The notes below the pieces were generated by a model. The model did not search any database. It had not been told where the DNA came from and saw only the letters and a list, made by a program, of their open reading frames with translations. This document shows positions 17,430-25,778 of a stretch of DNA of 48,805 bases, in pieces (positions within the stretch are counted from its first letter, which is position 1; each line of letters opens with the position of its first letter). The DNA is from Kushneria aurantia DSM 21353 (GTDB taxonomy: Bacteria > Pseudomonadota > Gammaproteobacteria > Pseudomonadales > Halomonadaceae): assembly GCF_000382245.1 (NCBI RefSeq), contig NZ_KB907889.1:1-48805 (forward strand). The letters run 5' to 3'. The position numbers and the translations under genes are program-made.

Positions 17430-18417
17430 AGCAGCCGTTGTTCAGGCCGGCTCCATTCCCTTTTCACCAGGGCGCACTATAAGCAAAGGGATAGAGTTCA
17501 TTGTCGAGGCTGCTCAAAACGGTGCCGAGCTGGTTGTCTTTCCGGAAGCATTCCTCGGCGGATATCCCAAGGGGGCAAGTTTTGGTAGCCCGGTAGGAAA
17601 GCGAACTGATGAAGGGCGCAATGCCTTCCTTGAGTATTTCAAGGGCTCCATAGAAATCGACGGCCCCGAGATCGAAAAGCTTGTCAGAGCTGCCAATGAG
17701 CATTCGATTTTCATTGTCATGGGCATCATTGAAAAAAGCCTTTTCACGCTATATTGCACTGTAGTTTATATCGACCCCGTCTATGGCCTGGTTGGAAAGC
17801 ATCGCAAATTGATGCCTACAGGAGGAGAGCGTCTGATCTGGGGGTTCGGGGACGGCTCAACGCTCCCTGTATTTGAAACACCCGTTGGCAAAGCAGGTGC
17901 GGTTATTTGCTGGGAGAACTATATGCCTCTCATGCGTGCCAAGATGTATGCAGAAGGCATCACAATCTACTGTGCGCCTACGGCTGATGACCGGGACAGC
18001 TGGTTAGCCAGTATGCGGCATATCGCGCTCGAAGGGCGTTGTTATGTATTAAGCGCATGTCAATTTATGACACGCGGTGACTTCCCGAACGACTATGACT
18101 GTCTACTCGCTTCTGCCAAAGAACCGGATAAAGTGCTGATGCGTGGTGCCAGTGCGATTTTCGCTCCGAACGGAGACCTTATCGCAGGCCCCGTATTTGA
18201 CTGTGAAAATATAATTTACGCTGATATTTCGCAGAATGACGTTATCCGCAGCAAACTTGATTTTGACCCAGTAGGTCATTATGCCCGGCCGGATATATTC
18301 CAACTCCATGTTGATATAGGTGCTAAAGAACCGGTGACAAGTTTTGATTCTTTTGCCGCTACCGGTTCGATTTCGAAGAAAGAAAATTTTTGTCCTGATA
18401 TCGAGGATGATTCATGA
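17416..18417 (+). CDS. Nitrilase (nitrile aminohydrolase)
   Basis: Hydrolyses a nitrile to the carboxylic acid and ammonia. The 333-residue protein has the complete carbon-nitrogen hydrolase triad: Glu44 in VVFPEAFLGGYPKG, Lys131 in GKHRKLMPTGGERLIWG, and nucleophile Cys165 in AGAVICWENYMPLMR. The CWENYMP form is that of true nitrilases, not amidases or carbamoylases. A GTG start at 17416 with GAGGGGA seven bases upstream overlaps the symporter gene by 14 bp. Its end overlaps the aldoxime dehydratase by ATGA. The product of the next enzyme would be its substrate. Confidence 0.93.
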   Translation: MSTVKAAVVQAGSIPFSPGRTISKGIEFIVEAAQNGAELVVFPEAFLGGYPKGASFGSPVGKRTDEGRNAFLEYFKGSIEIDGPEIEKLVRAANEHSIFIVMGIIEKSLFTLYCTVVYIDPVYGLVGKHRKLMPTGGERLIWGFGDGSTLPVFETPVGKAGAVICWENYMPLMRAKMYAEGITIYCAPTADDRDSWLASMRHIALEGRCYVLSACQFMTRGDFPNDYDCLLASAKEPDKVLMRGASAIFAPNGDLIAGPVFDCENIIYADISQNDVIRSKLDFDPVGHYARPDIFQLHVDIGAKEPVTSFDSFAATGSISKKENFCPDIEDDS

Positions 18418-19472
18418 AATTTCACATCGAGTACCCTCGAATTTTACCGGAACGTCGCCCGGAAGGACACGAACCTGGGGCACCACGCTATACACTGCGC
18501 TGGAGAAAACCGGTCAACCGCATCATTTCTGCTTACTACGGCATTCAGGGCTCACCTCTTTCCGAGAATGAGCAAAAATCTTTCTTTGACCGCTTTGCGC
18601 GTTTTTTTGAATCAAATTGCGGTCCAGAAACTTATGAAACCATGCGCTGTATAGACGAGGAGGGATATACAAATGCTATTATAGTGGCTTATTGGACTGA
18701 TCAAAATCAATATACCGAATGGGAACAATGCAGCGATTTTGCAGACTGGTGGGAATCTACGGAACGTTTACAAGAGTCTTTTGGTTACTGGCGAGAAATA
18801 ATTGCGATTCATTACGATCGTCATGAGACCATTTACTCTGCGAGCGACTATCGTATTGGTTTGGCTCTCTGTTCTGATTCAGAGCTCGTACCGATGAATA
18901 CTAATGGGTATTTCGGAGCGGCCCGTGACCGCCTTCCGATCTCATCTGTAGACTCCTTGCCGGGCTTTATGTCTGTCATAGAACATCCTTCCGGAAGAAT
19001 TGATACACATAACAGGCGTCTGTTTGCAGAGACGCCGCACAACATGACGGCAATACGTTCTGGTCAATATTGGGCAGAGGCTGATAGCGCCCAATCGGAA
19101 GATTATCAGCTATCAATGCAGCCAAAGCTTATGGATGGCATGCGTTATCTACTGGAGAACCGAAAAGAAACTGGTACGCTATCGCTACGAATCATGACAA
19201 ACCTTGATCGCCATGGTAGAGAGCGCGATGAAACTTCAGTATATGCATGTTTTGTGGATATGGCTGGCATGGAAGAATGGGCAAGCTCTCATACCAGCCA
19301 TTTACGAATATACAATCATGCTATCGAAAAGAAACGACAGTATGGGGAAAACCGTAGCGTTGTGACGTGGCATGAAGTATTCATACTCACATCCGGACTT
19401 CCCTTCGAGTATATAAACTGCCATCCTGGGACAGGTCTACTTCCTTTCTGCACGTTATATGAGCGCCTTTGA
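18414..19472 (+). CDS. oxd: Aldoxime dehydratase, haem-containing (Oxd family)
   Basis: Dehydrates aldoximes to nitriles using a ferrous haem that binds the substrate directly. The 352-residue length equals that of characterised OxdA/OxdRE enzymes. GYFGAARDR, IRSGQYWA with Ser216 and TWHEVFIL with His320 align with the family's catalytic Arg, Ser and distal His; His296 in SHLRIYNH is the likely haem ligand, with His302 as alternative. Last in the operon, after nitrilase with an ATGA overlap, which gives a complete aldoxime to nitrile to acid route. Arylacetaldoximes such as phenyl- or indole-3-acetaldoxime are typical substrates; the actual one is unknown. Confidence 0.9.
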   Translation: MKFHIEYPRILPERRPEGHEPGAPRYTLRWRKPVNRIISAYYGIQGSPLSENEQKSFFDRFARFFESNCGPETYETMRCIDEEGYTNAIIVAYWTDQNQYTEWEQCSDFADWWESTERLQESFGYWREIIAIHYDRHETIYSASDYRIGLALCSDSELVPMNTNGYFGAARDRLPISSVDSLPGFMSVIEHPSGRIDTHNRRLFAETPHNMTAIRSGQYWAEADSAQSEDYQLSMQPKLMDGMRYLLENRKETGTLSLRIMTNLDRHGRERDETSVYACFVDMAGMEEWASSHTSHLRIYNHAIEKKRQYGENRSVVTWHEVFILTSGLPFEYINCHPGTGLLPFCTLYERL

Positions 19473-19484
19473 AATAGCTTGCTT

Positions 19485-19505
19485 GCCGGCCTTTTAAAGG
19501 CCGGC
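19485..19505. terminator. Bidirectional terminator-like hairpin
   Basis: GCCGGCC, loop TTTTAAA, GGCCGGC: a perfect 7-bp GC stem between the convergent aldoxime dehydratase and SDR genes. No long T run follows, so termination efficiency is uncertain. Confidence 0.55.
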
Positions 19506-19545
19506 TGAGTCGCCGGCATGTTTGCAACATTTCGATTATTTCCTC

Positions 19546-20370
<825 letters not shown>

Positions 20371-20595
20371 TCAGTGGCTCTCGCCGCGGCCGGTTTTATC
20401 CTGTAGCTCATCGATTCTGCGCGACGCTTCTGCCTTGGTAAGACTGTCGTCAAAATCGACGCCCGCTTCCTCACAAAGGGTGCGCAGATAGGAAGCCTGA
20501 GCACCGGTCATGCTCTCCTCTCCGGTCGTCCAGTCGCCGGGGTCCTTCTCGAGATTGCTGCCCTGCTGCTCGTTTTCCTGCGATTTATCGACCAT
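20371..20595 (-). CDS. DUF3072 domain protein
   Basis: A 74-residue acidic protein. The segment EKDPGDWTTGEESMTGAQASY, continuing LRTLCEEAGVDFDDSLTKAEASRRIDELQ, is the full DUF3072 motif. The helix-rich C-terminal part resembles a small SAP-like or DNA-associated fold, but the function is unknown. It lies just upstream of the SDR gene on the same strand with a 63-bp gap. Confidence 0.85.
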   Translation of the reverse strand: MVDKSQENEQQGSNLEKDPGDWTTGEESMTGAQASYLRTLCEEAGVDFDDSLTKAEASRRIDELQDKTGRGESH

Positions 20596-20800
20596 GCGAT
20601 GTCTCCTCGAGTGACATTAACTACTGTATAAAAATATAGACGTTGTCCCCCATAACGCCAATCTTCTACGATATTTGTACGAGGCAAAAAGAAGCGCCAC
20701 CAGAGTTTTACGCAGACTATGGTAGCGCCGCTTTTCGGTCACGCCATCACCGCCATGGAAAGGCGGTGCATCCATTCCCGGATCGATTCGGAGCAGTACC

Positions 20801-21067
20801 ATGGAAGGTATGTCACAGAGCTATCGCGAATTTATACGCGCCAATGGCTACACCCTGACCAGTGAAAGGATGCCACCGCGCGATACGCCGCTCGAGTGCG
20901 TCTACATCGAAAACGCCAGCCAGTCGATACGCACGACCAGCGCGACCCTGGGGTTGGCCAACAGCGCCACCCGGTGCAGCGAATGCGGCGTTACCGAGGC
21001 ACTGATCAGCGGCTCATCCGCCTTCATTTCCTCTCTTGCCTGGCGCGTCGATCAGCCCATTCAATGA
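20801..21067 (+). CDS. Hypothetical small protein
   Basis: An 88-residue frame with a GGAG seven bases before its ATG and a strong hairpin directly after it, which together argue that it is real. It contains one CSECG pair of cysteines around residues 59-62 and no membrane helix or signal peptide. I do not recognise the family. It stands alone between the divergent DUF3072 gene and the cytochrome b gene. Confidence 0.45.
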   Translation: MEGMSQSYREFIRANGYTLTSERMPPRDTPLECVYIENASQSIRTTSATLGLANSATRCSECGVTEALISGSSAFISSLAWRVDQPIQ

Positions 21068-21081
21068 GGGCACCATCGCCT

Positions 21082-21107
21082 TCTGCCCGCCATGAAAGGC
21101 GGGCAGA
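21082..21107 (+). terminator. Strong hairpin after the small hypothetical gene
   Basis: TCTGCCCGCC, loop ATGAAA, GGCGGGCAGA form a perfect 10-bp stem 14 bp after the stop codon. The downstream DNA has TTT and TTTT tracts but no immediate U run, so it is a probable rather than certain rho-independent terminator. Confidence 0.6.
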
Positions 21108-21235
21108 GATATCACGCCTTTACTTTTAAAGTGCGCTGATCCCACAGCGAAACGCTTCTGTGGCATAAAAATCGTGCGCTACCGTTATCGGTTGCTCATA
21201 CTGCAGGCGAGGCTCATATTCGGCGAGACGTCTGC

Positions 21236-22108
21236 ATGAGTGATAAAAACTCTCCACAAGCCCCTTCTCAAAATCCGCACGTCAGGGCAGGCCCGCGGCA
21301 CCGGCTACCGGTGCGCCTGTGGCACTGGTTCAACCTGTGGTGTCTGATCGTGCTGCTGATGAGCGGCCTGCAGATTTTCAACGCCCACCCGGCACTCTAC
21401 TGGGGCAGTGTGTCCACTTTTGATGATCCCTGGCTTGAGATGTATGCCATCCGCACGCCTGCGGGTGACATCGAGGGCATTACTGCTCTCGGCTCATGGC
21501 AGTTCGAAACCACCGGCGTACTGGGTTACTCCAGGGTAGCGGGCCAGCCAGCGGTTCGCGGATTTCCCGAATGGTCGACCCTCCCGGGCTATCAGCACCT
21601 GTCGATGGGGCGGCTCTGGCACTTTTTCTTCGCCTGGCTGTTCGCCATCAGCGGTGCGCTGTTCGTGATCTACGCCCTGTTCAGCGGCCACCTGAAACGC
21701 GATCTCTGGCCCGCCGGGCGTGAGTGGCGCGGACTGGGGCGCGATATTCTCAACCATCTGAAATGTCGCTTTCACGACCACGCCGGCAAATACAACAGCC
21801 TGCAAAAGCTCAGCTATGCCGGTGTGATCTTCGTCGCCCTGCCGCTGATGATACTGACCGGGCTTTGCATGTCGCCCACTTTCAACGCCGTCGCTCCCTG
21901 GCTTCTGGACCTGTTCGGCGGTCGCCAGAGCGCTCGTTCGCTGCACTTTATTGTCGCCACTTTGCTGGTGCTGTTCGTCATCGTTCACGTGCTGCTGGTG
22001 CTTTTGACCCATCCGCTGCGTCAGCTGCGCGGCATGATTACCGGCCGCGCGCCGGTGGGCAGTGACGCGCGTCGACGCCACCAGGATTCGGAGCCCTCCC
22101 ATGAGTGA
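21236..22108 (+). CDS. Cytochrome b561-type membrane subunit of a molybdoenzyme
   Basis: A 290-residue inner-membrane protein with four principal helices. The His residues in RLPVRLWHWFNLWCL, MGRLWHFFFAW, YNSLQKLSYAG and ARSLHFIVATLLVLFVIVHVLL fit diheme b-type cytochromes that link a periplasmic molybdoenzyme to the quinone pool. An insert of about 60 residues between helices 1 and 2 probably lies on the periplasmic face. Its stop lies just past the start of the molybdopterin subunit gene, an 8-bp overlap, which supports a two-subunit complex. Confidence 0.88.
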   Translation: MSDKNSPQAPSQNPHVRAGPRHRLPVRLWHWFNLWCLIVLLMSGLQIFNAHPALYWGSVSTFDDPWLEMYAIRTPAGDIEGITALGSWQFETTGVLGYSRVAGQPAVRGFPEWSTLPGYQHLSMGRLWHFFFAWLFAISGALFVIYALFSGHLKRDLWPAGREWRGLGRDILNHLKCRFHDHAGKYNSLQKLSYAGVIFVALPLMILTGLCMSPTFNAVAPWLLDLFGGRQSARSLHFIVATLLVLFVIVHVLLVLLTHPLRQLRGMITGRAPVGSDARRRHQDSEPSHE

Positions 22109-22874
22109 ACGCAACGAAGACGGCCTGAGCCGCCGAGCGCTTTTGCAGCGCGCCGCGCTGGGGGCGGCGGCACTCGGGCTTTCCGGCTGCGATCGGCTAT
22201 CGCAAAACGATGCGCTGCTCAATCTGCTGGGGGGTGCCCAGGCGCTCAATATGACAGCCCAGCGGCTGCTGGCGGGCGACGCACTGGCGATCGAGTATCC
22301 GGCCTCGATGATCTCACCGGTCTTTCGTCCCAACGGCTCCACCGACCCGCAGACCGATCTCTACCGCGGTTATCTGGCCAACGACTTCACCGATTGGCGC
22401 CTCGAAATCGGCGGGCTGGTCGATAATCCGCTGAGTCTGTCACTGGCGGAAATACGGGCGATGCCGGCACGCACCCAGATTACCCGCCATGACTGCGTCG
22501 AGGGCTGGAGTGTGATCGGCCAATGGACAGGGCCAGTGCTCGGCGATGTGCTGGCGCGCGCCGGCGTGCAGCCGCAGGCACGCTATGTAGTGTTTCACTG
22601 CATGGATCAGCTCAACGGTCGCAATTTCTATTACGAAAGTATCGACATGGTCGCCGCCCGGCACCCCCAGACGCTTCTAGCCCACTCCCTTAACGGTGAG
22701 GCGGTGCCGGTCGCCAACGGTGCGCCACTGCGCCTGCGAGTGGAGCGCCAGTTGGGCTACAAGATGGCCAAGTATCTGCACGGCATTACGCTTGTCGAGC
22801 ACTTCGACGATATCCAGGGCGGAAAAGGCGGCTACTGGGAGGACCGTGGCTATACCTGGTATGCGGGCATCTGA
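22101..22874 (+). CDS. Sulfite-oxidase-fold molybdopterin oxidoreductase, Tat lipoprotein
   Basis: A 257-residue periplasmic enzyme of the SUOX fold. The N-terminus has a twin-arginine motif (SRRALLQ) and then LSGC with Cys30 in a lipobox, suggesting Tat export followed by lipid anchoring. Cys132 in RHDCVEGWSVIGQWTGP is the Mo-ligating cysteine. The pattern resembles MsrP (YedY) but the partner is a b561-type cytochrome rather than MsrQ. The substrate is unknown. A GGAG lies seven bases before the ATG, inside the upstream gene; an earlier in-frame ATG at 22062 is less likely. Confidence 0.87.
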   Translation: MSERNEDGLSRRALLQRAALGAAALGLSGCDRLSQNDALLNLLGGAQALNMTAQRLLAGDALAIEYPASMISPVFRPNGSTDPQTDLYRGYLANDFTDWRLEIGGLVDNPLSLSLAEIRAMPARTQITRHDCVEGWSVIGQWTGPVLGDVLARAGVQPQARYVVFHCMDQLNGRNFYYESIDMVAARHPQTLLAHSLNGEAVPVANGAPLRLRVERQLGYKMAKYLHGITLVEHFDDIQGGKGGYWEDRGYTWYAGI

Positions 22875-23023
22875 GTTTTCTGCCAAACCTGATAGCGTGC
22901 AAATATTAATCGCGCAATCTTTTTAAACGATCCAATATCGATGCATGCGACGTTCCTGCCAAAGTCGTCATCGTGGGTCTGGAAGGTACTGAACCGCCGA
23001 TGCAAGACAGCCCCCGAGACCTA

Positions 23024-23049
23024 CCGAGCCCCGCATCTGCGGGGCTCGG
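23024..23049. terminator. Perfect 11-bp hairpin
   Basis: CCGAGCCCCGC, loop ATCT, GCGGGGCTCGG. It lies 150 bp downstream of the molybdoenzyme gene and is a likely terminator for that unit, although only a weak T-containing tail follows. Confidence 0.55.
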
Positions 23050-23126
23050 ATTGATGGCAAAGCCCGTAAAAGCCCTGTGAAGACCTTGCGGAGAGGGTCG
23101 AAAACAGCCTGCAACGAGGATTATTC

Positions 23127-23169
23127 GCCAGGGATGGCGAATTTAGCGTCCATGGAAGGGTTTATAGCG
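23127..23169 (+). repeat. Imperfect tandem repeat of an intergenic element
   Basis: Two adjacent units share the pattern CCA-GGATGG/TGGAAGG-TTTA-AGCG: GCCAGGGATGGCGAATTTAG then CG, followed by TCCATGGAAGGGTTTATAGC then G. Similar CAGGGATGG...TTTAGCG tandem elements recur between genes in pseudomonads and relatives. It is noncoding. Confidence 0.5.
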
Positions 23170-23237
23170 CCCTCGTGAAAGGCTTTTCCGATCCGACAGC
23201 AACTTTGTCAGTAGCCTCAGGGCGTTTTCATGTGGCG

Positions 23238-23756
23238 CTACCGTGGCGCATCATCAAGCAGGTATACCGTCGCGCAGCACAGTCGCTCCGGCCGGGCCAG
23301 CAGCCTCGCGGCGGTAATCGGCAGGCGAAAGCGGCGCCTGCCGGCGGCGCCGGGATTGAACCACAGCTGTCGACCGCCCTCCTTCTTTTCGTGCCACTGG
23401 CAAAGCGGCTTGTGCGAGTGGCCGAATAAAAAGGCATCGAAGGCCGCCGTCGCCTCCACATCGGCGCGGTCGTGCACCAGTTGAAACCGCCAGCCGTTGA
23501 TGGTGATATCGCGGCGCAGCGGCAGCGCCTCGCACCAGCTGTCACGATCGATATTGCCGCGTATGGCAATCAGCGGCGCCAACTCGGCGAGCCGTTCGAG
23601 AATTCTTTCATCGCCGACATCGCCCAGATGCAGGATCAAACCGCAGCCGCGCATCAGCGCCAGCGCCTCGTCGCGCAGCAGGCCGTGGGTATCGCTGATC
23701 ACGCCTACCGGCGAGGAAAGCTCGAAGTGGTTCTGCTCACTCAAACCGCCGCTCAT
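23238..23756 (-). CDS. Metallophosphoesterase, YfcE/MJ0936 type
   Basis: A 172-residue calcineurin-like phosphodiesterase. Metal ligands appear in order: VGVISDTHG (Asp and His), HLGDV, IRGNID, LVHD and FLFGHSHKP. Small enzymes of this type cleave phosphodiesters; the physiological substrate is often unknown. The ATG at 23756 (MSGGLSEQN) is preceded by a purine-rich AGGAGAGGG; the longer frame to 23828 adds a Ser/Arg-rich stretch with no ribosome site. It is divergent from the aminopeptidase gene. Confidence 0.87.
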   Translation of the reverse strand: MSGGLSEQNHFELSSPVGVISDTHGLLRDEALALMRGCGLILHLGDVGDERILERLAELAPLIAIRGNIDRDSWCEALPLRRDITINGWRFQLVHDRADVEATAAFDAFLFGHSHKPLCQWHEKKEGGRQLWFNPGAAGRRRFRLPITAARLLARPERLCCATVYLLDDAPR

Positions 23757-23858
23757 ACCGCCCTCTCCTCTTCCCGACCTCACCGTCGGACTGGCAGCCA
23801 CCGGCCGCGCCGTGCTAATGCTGTTCACTTTTCCCCACTACCAACCGGAGCCCCGACC

Positions 23859-25658
23859 ATGAACGACACCCCTGCCCAGCGTCTGAAGGCCCTGCGTGAG
23901 GCGATGCGTGAACAGGCCATCGACGCCTGGCTGCTGCCCTCCTCCGACCCGCACATCTCCGAGTATCTGCCCGCGCACTGGCAGGGTCGCCAGTGGCTCT
24001 CCGGCTTTACCGGCTCGGTCGGCACCCTGCTGGTGAGCGCCGATTTCGCCGGCCTGTGGGTCGACAGCCGCTACTTCGTGCAGGCCGAGCAGGAGCTGGC
24101 CGGCAGCGGTATTACCATGATGAAGGTCGTTCAGGGGCAGCAGGTGGTCGCTCCCGTCGAGTGGCTCGCCGCACAGCACGACGAGCCCCTGACACTGGGC
24201 TTCGACGCCGCCGTGGTGCCGCTGGCCGCCGTGCGCCGCTTCAGCGAACTGCTGGGCGAGCGGGTCACTCTGGCCACCGACAGCGATCTGCTGGACGTCG
24301 TCTGGCATCACCGTCCGGCACTGCCCACCGCACCGGTGGCCGCCCATGACACGGCGCTTGCCGACGGCGACCGCAGCGACAAACTGGCCGCACTGCGCCG
24401 TGCCATGAGCGAGCAAAGTGCCGATGCCCATCTCATCTCATCGCTTGACGATATCGCCTGGCTGTTCAATCTGCGCGGCAGCGACGTCGGTTACAACCCG
24501 GTGTTCCTCGCCCACGCCCTGATCGAGCCCGACAGCGCCCGGCTTTTCATCGACCGCCGCAAGGTGGCCCCGGAACTGGAAACCCTACTACAGACGGATG
24601 GTGTCACTCTTGACGACTACGCCGCCGTCGGCGACGCCCTGGCCGCGCTGCCGGCACCGCGCCGGCTGCTGCTCGACCCCGCCCGGGTCACGCTGGCCCT
24701 CACCCGGCGTCTGCCCGAGGGCATCACGCTGATCGAAAACATCCAGCCCACCAGCCTGGCCAAGGCGTGCAAGCCCGAAGCCGCCATCGCCCATGTGCGC
24801 GAGGCGATGAAGCGCGACGGCGCTGCGCTGTGCCGCTTTCTGTGCCGCTTCGAGGCGGCGCTTGCCAACGGCGAAACCCTCACCGAGCTGACCGTCGACG
24901 AGTGGCTGACCGCCGAGCGCGAGAAGGGCGAGCGCTTCGTATCGCGCAGCTTTTCCACCATTGCCGGCTTCAACGACAACGGCGCCCTGCCCCACTACCA
25001 GGCGAGCCGTGATGCCCACGCCACCATCCAGGGCAACGGCCTGCTGCTGATCGACTCCGGCGGCCAGTACGAGGATGGCACCACCGATATTACCCGCATG
25101 GTGCCGGTGGGCCGTCTCGACGACGCCCAGCGTCGCGACTGTACCCTGGTGCTCAAGGGGCTGATCGCCCTGTCGCGCAGCCGCTTTCCCGAAGGCATCG
25201 AGGCGCCGCGGCTGGACGCTATCGCGCGCGCGCCGCTGTGGCAGGCGGGGCTCGACTACGGCCACGGCACCGGCCACGGCGTGGGCTACTATCTCAACGT
25301 CCATGAAGGCCCCCAGGTGATCTCCAACGGCGCCGCCCCGGCACCGCGCAACGCCATGCGTGCGGGCATGATCACCTCGATTGAGCCGGGCCAGTACCGC
25401 CCCGGCCAGTGGGGCGTACGCATCGAGAACCTGGTGGCCAACCGCACACTCGCGGCGCATCCGGGTTTTCTCGAATTCGAGACCCTGACGCTGTGCCCCA
25501 TCGACACCCGCTGCCTCGAACCGGCACTGCTCAACGCCGAGGAGATCGACTGGCTGGACGCTTACCATGCCCGCGTGCGTGAGACGCTGGCACCGCAACT
25601 GGATGGGGAGACCCGGGAGTGGCTGGAGGCGCGCACGCGGCCGCTGTTATCGGTCTGA
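23859..25658 (+). CDS. Xaa-Pro aminopeptidase (aminopeptidase P, M24B, three-domain type)
   Basis: A cytoplasmic metallopeptidase that removes the N-terminal residue when proline is second. At 599 residues it is the long eukaryote-like form (XPNPEP1 type), with two creatinase N-domains and the pita-bread domain from about residue 310. Metal ligands can be seen: Asp near 399 (LLIDSGGQY) and 410 (GTTDITR), His near 473 (GHGTGHGVGYY), Glu near 508 (SIEPGQY) and 522 (VRIENL). The ATG at 23859 has GGAG upstream and begins MNDTPAQRLKALREAM; the longer frame overlaps the divergent gene. Confidence 0.93.
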   Translation: MNDTPAQRLKALREAMREQAIDAWLLPSSDPHISEYLPAHWQGRQWLSGFTGSVGTLLVSADFAGLWVDSRYFVQAEQELAGSGITMMKVVQGQQVVAPVEWLAAQHDEPLTLGFDAAVVPLAAVRRFSELLGERVTLATDSDLLDVVWHHRPALPTAPVAAHDTALADGDRSDKLAALRRAMSEQSADAHLISSLDDIAWLFNLRGSDVGYNPVFLAHALIEPDSARLFIDRRKVAPELETLLQTDGVTLDDYAAVGDALAALPAPRRLLLDPARVTLALTRRLPEGITLIENIQPTSLAKACKPEAAIAHVREAMKRDGAALCRFLCRFEAALANGETLTELTVDEWLTAEREKGERFVSRSFSTIAGFNDNGALPHYQASRDAHATIQGNGLLLIDSGGQYEDGTTDITRMVPVGRLDDAQRRDCTLVLKGLIALSRSRFPEGIEAPRLDAIARAPLWQAGLDYGHGTGHGVGYYLNVHEGPQVISNGAAPAPRNAMRAGMITSIEPGQYRPGQWGVRIENLVANRTLAAHPGFLEFETLTLCPIDTRCLEPALLNAEEIDWLDAYHARVRETLAPQLDGETREWLEARTRPLLSV

Positions 25659-25778
25659 AGGCTTTTGATGCCGTGCGCTGCTCGCCATGGAGCCCGATGA
25701 TCACGGCATACAGGGCACCAGCACGGCGTTGCCGGAGATCAGAGGGCTGCCCCCGGAGCGGCTGGCGCCCTGAACGCC

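Larger units (their letters stand above)
22875..23237. other. Intergenic region with terminator-like hairpin and degenerate tandem repeat
   Basis: No gene is supported in these 363 bp. They contain an 11-bp stem hairpin (23024-23049) and two imperfect copies of a 21-22 bp unit (23127-23169). The rest shows no coding signal on either strand. Confidence 0.5.
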
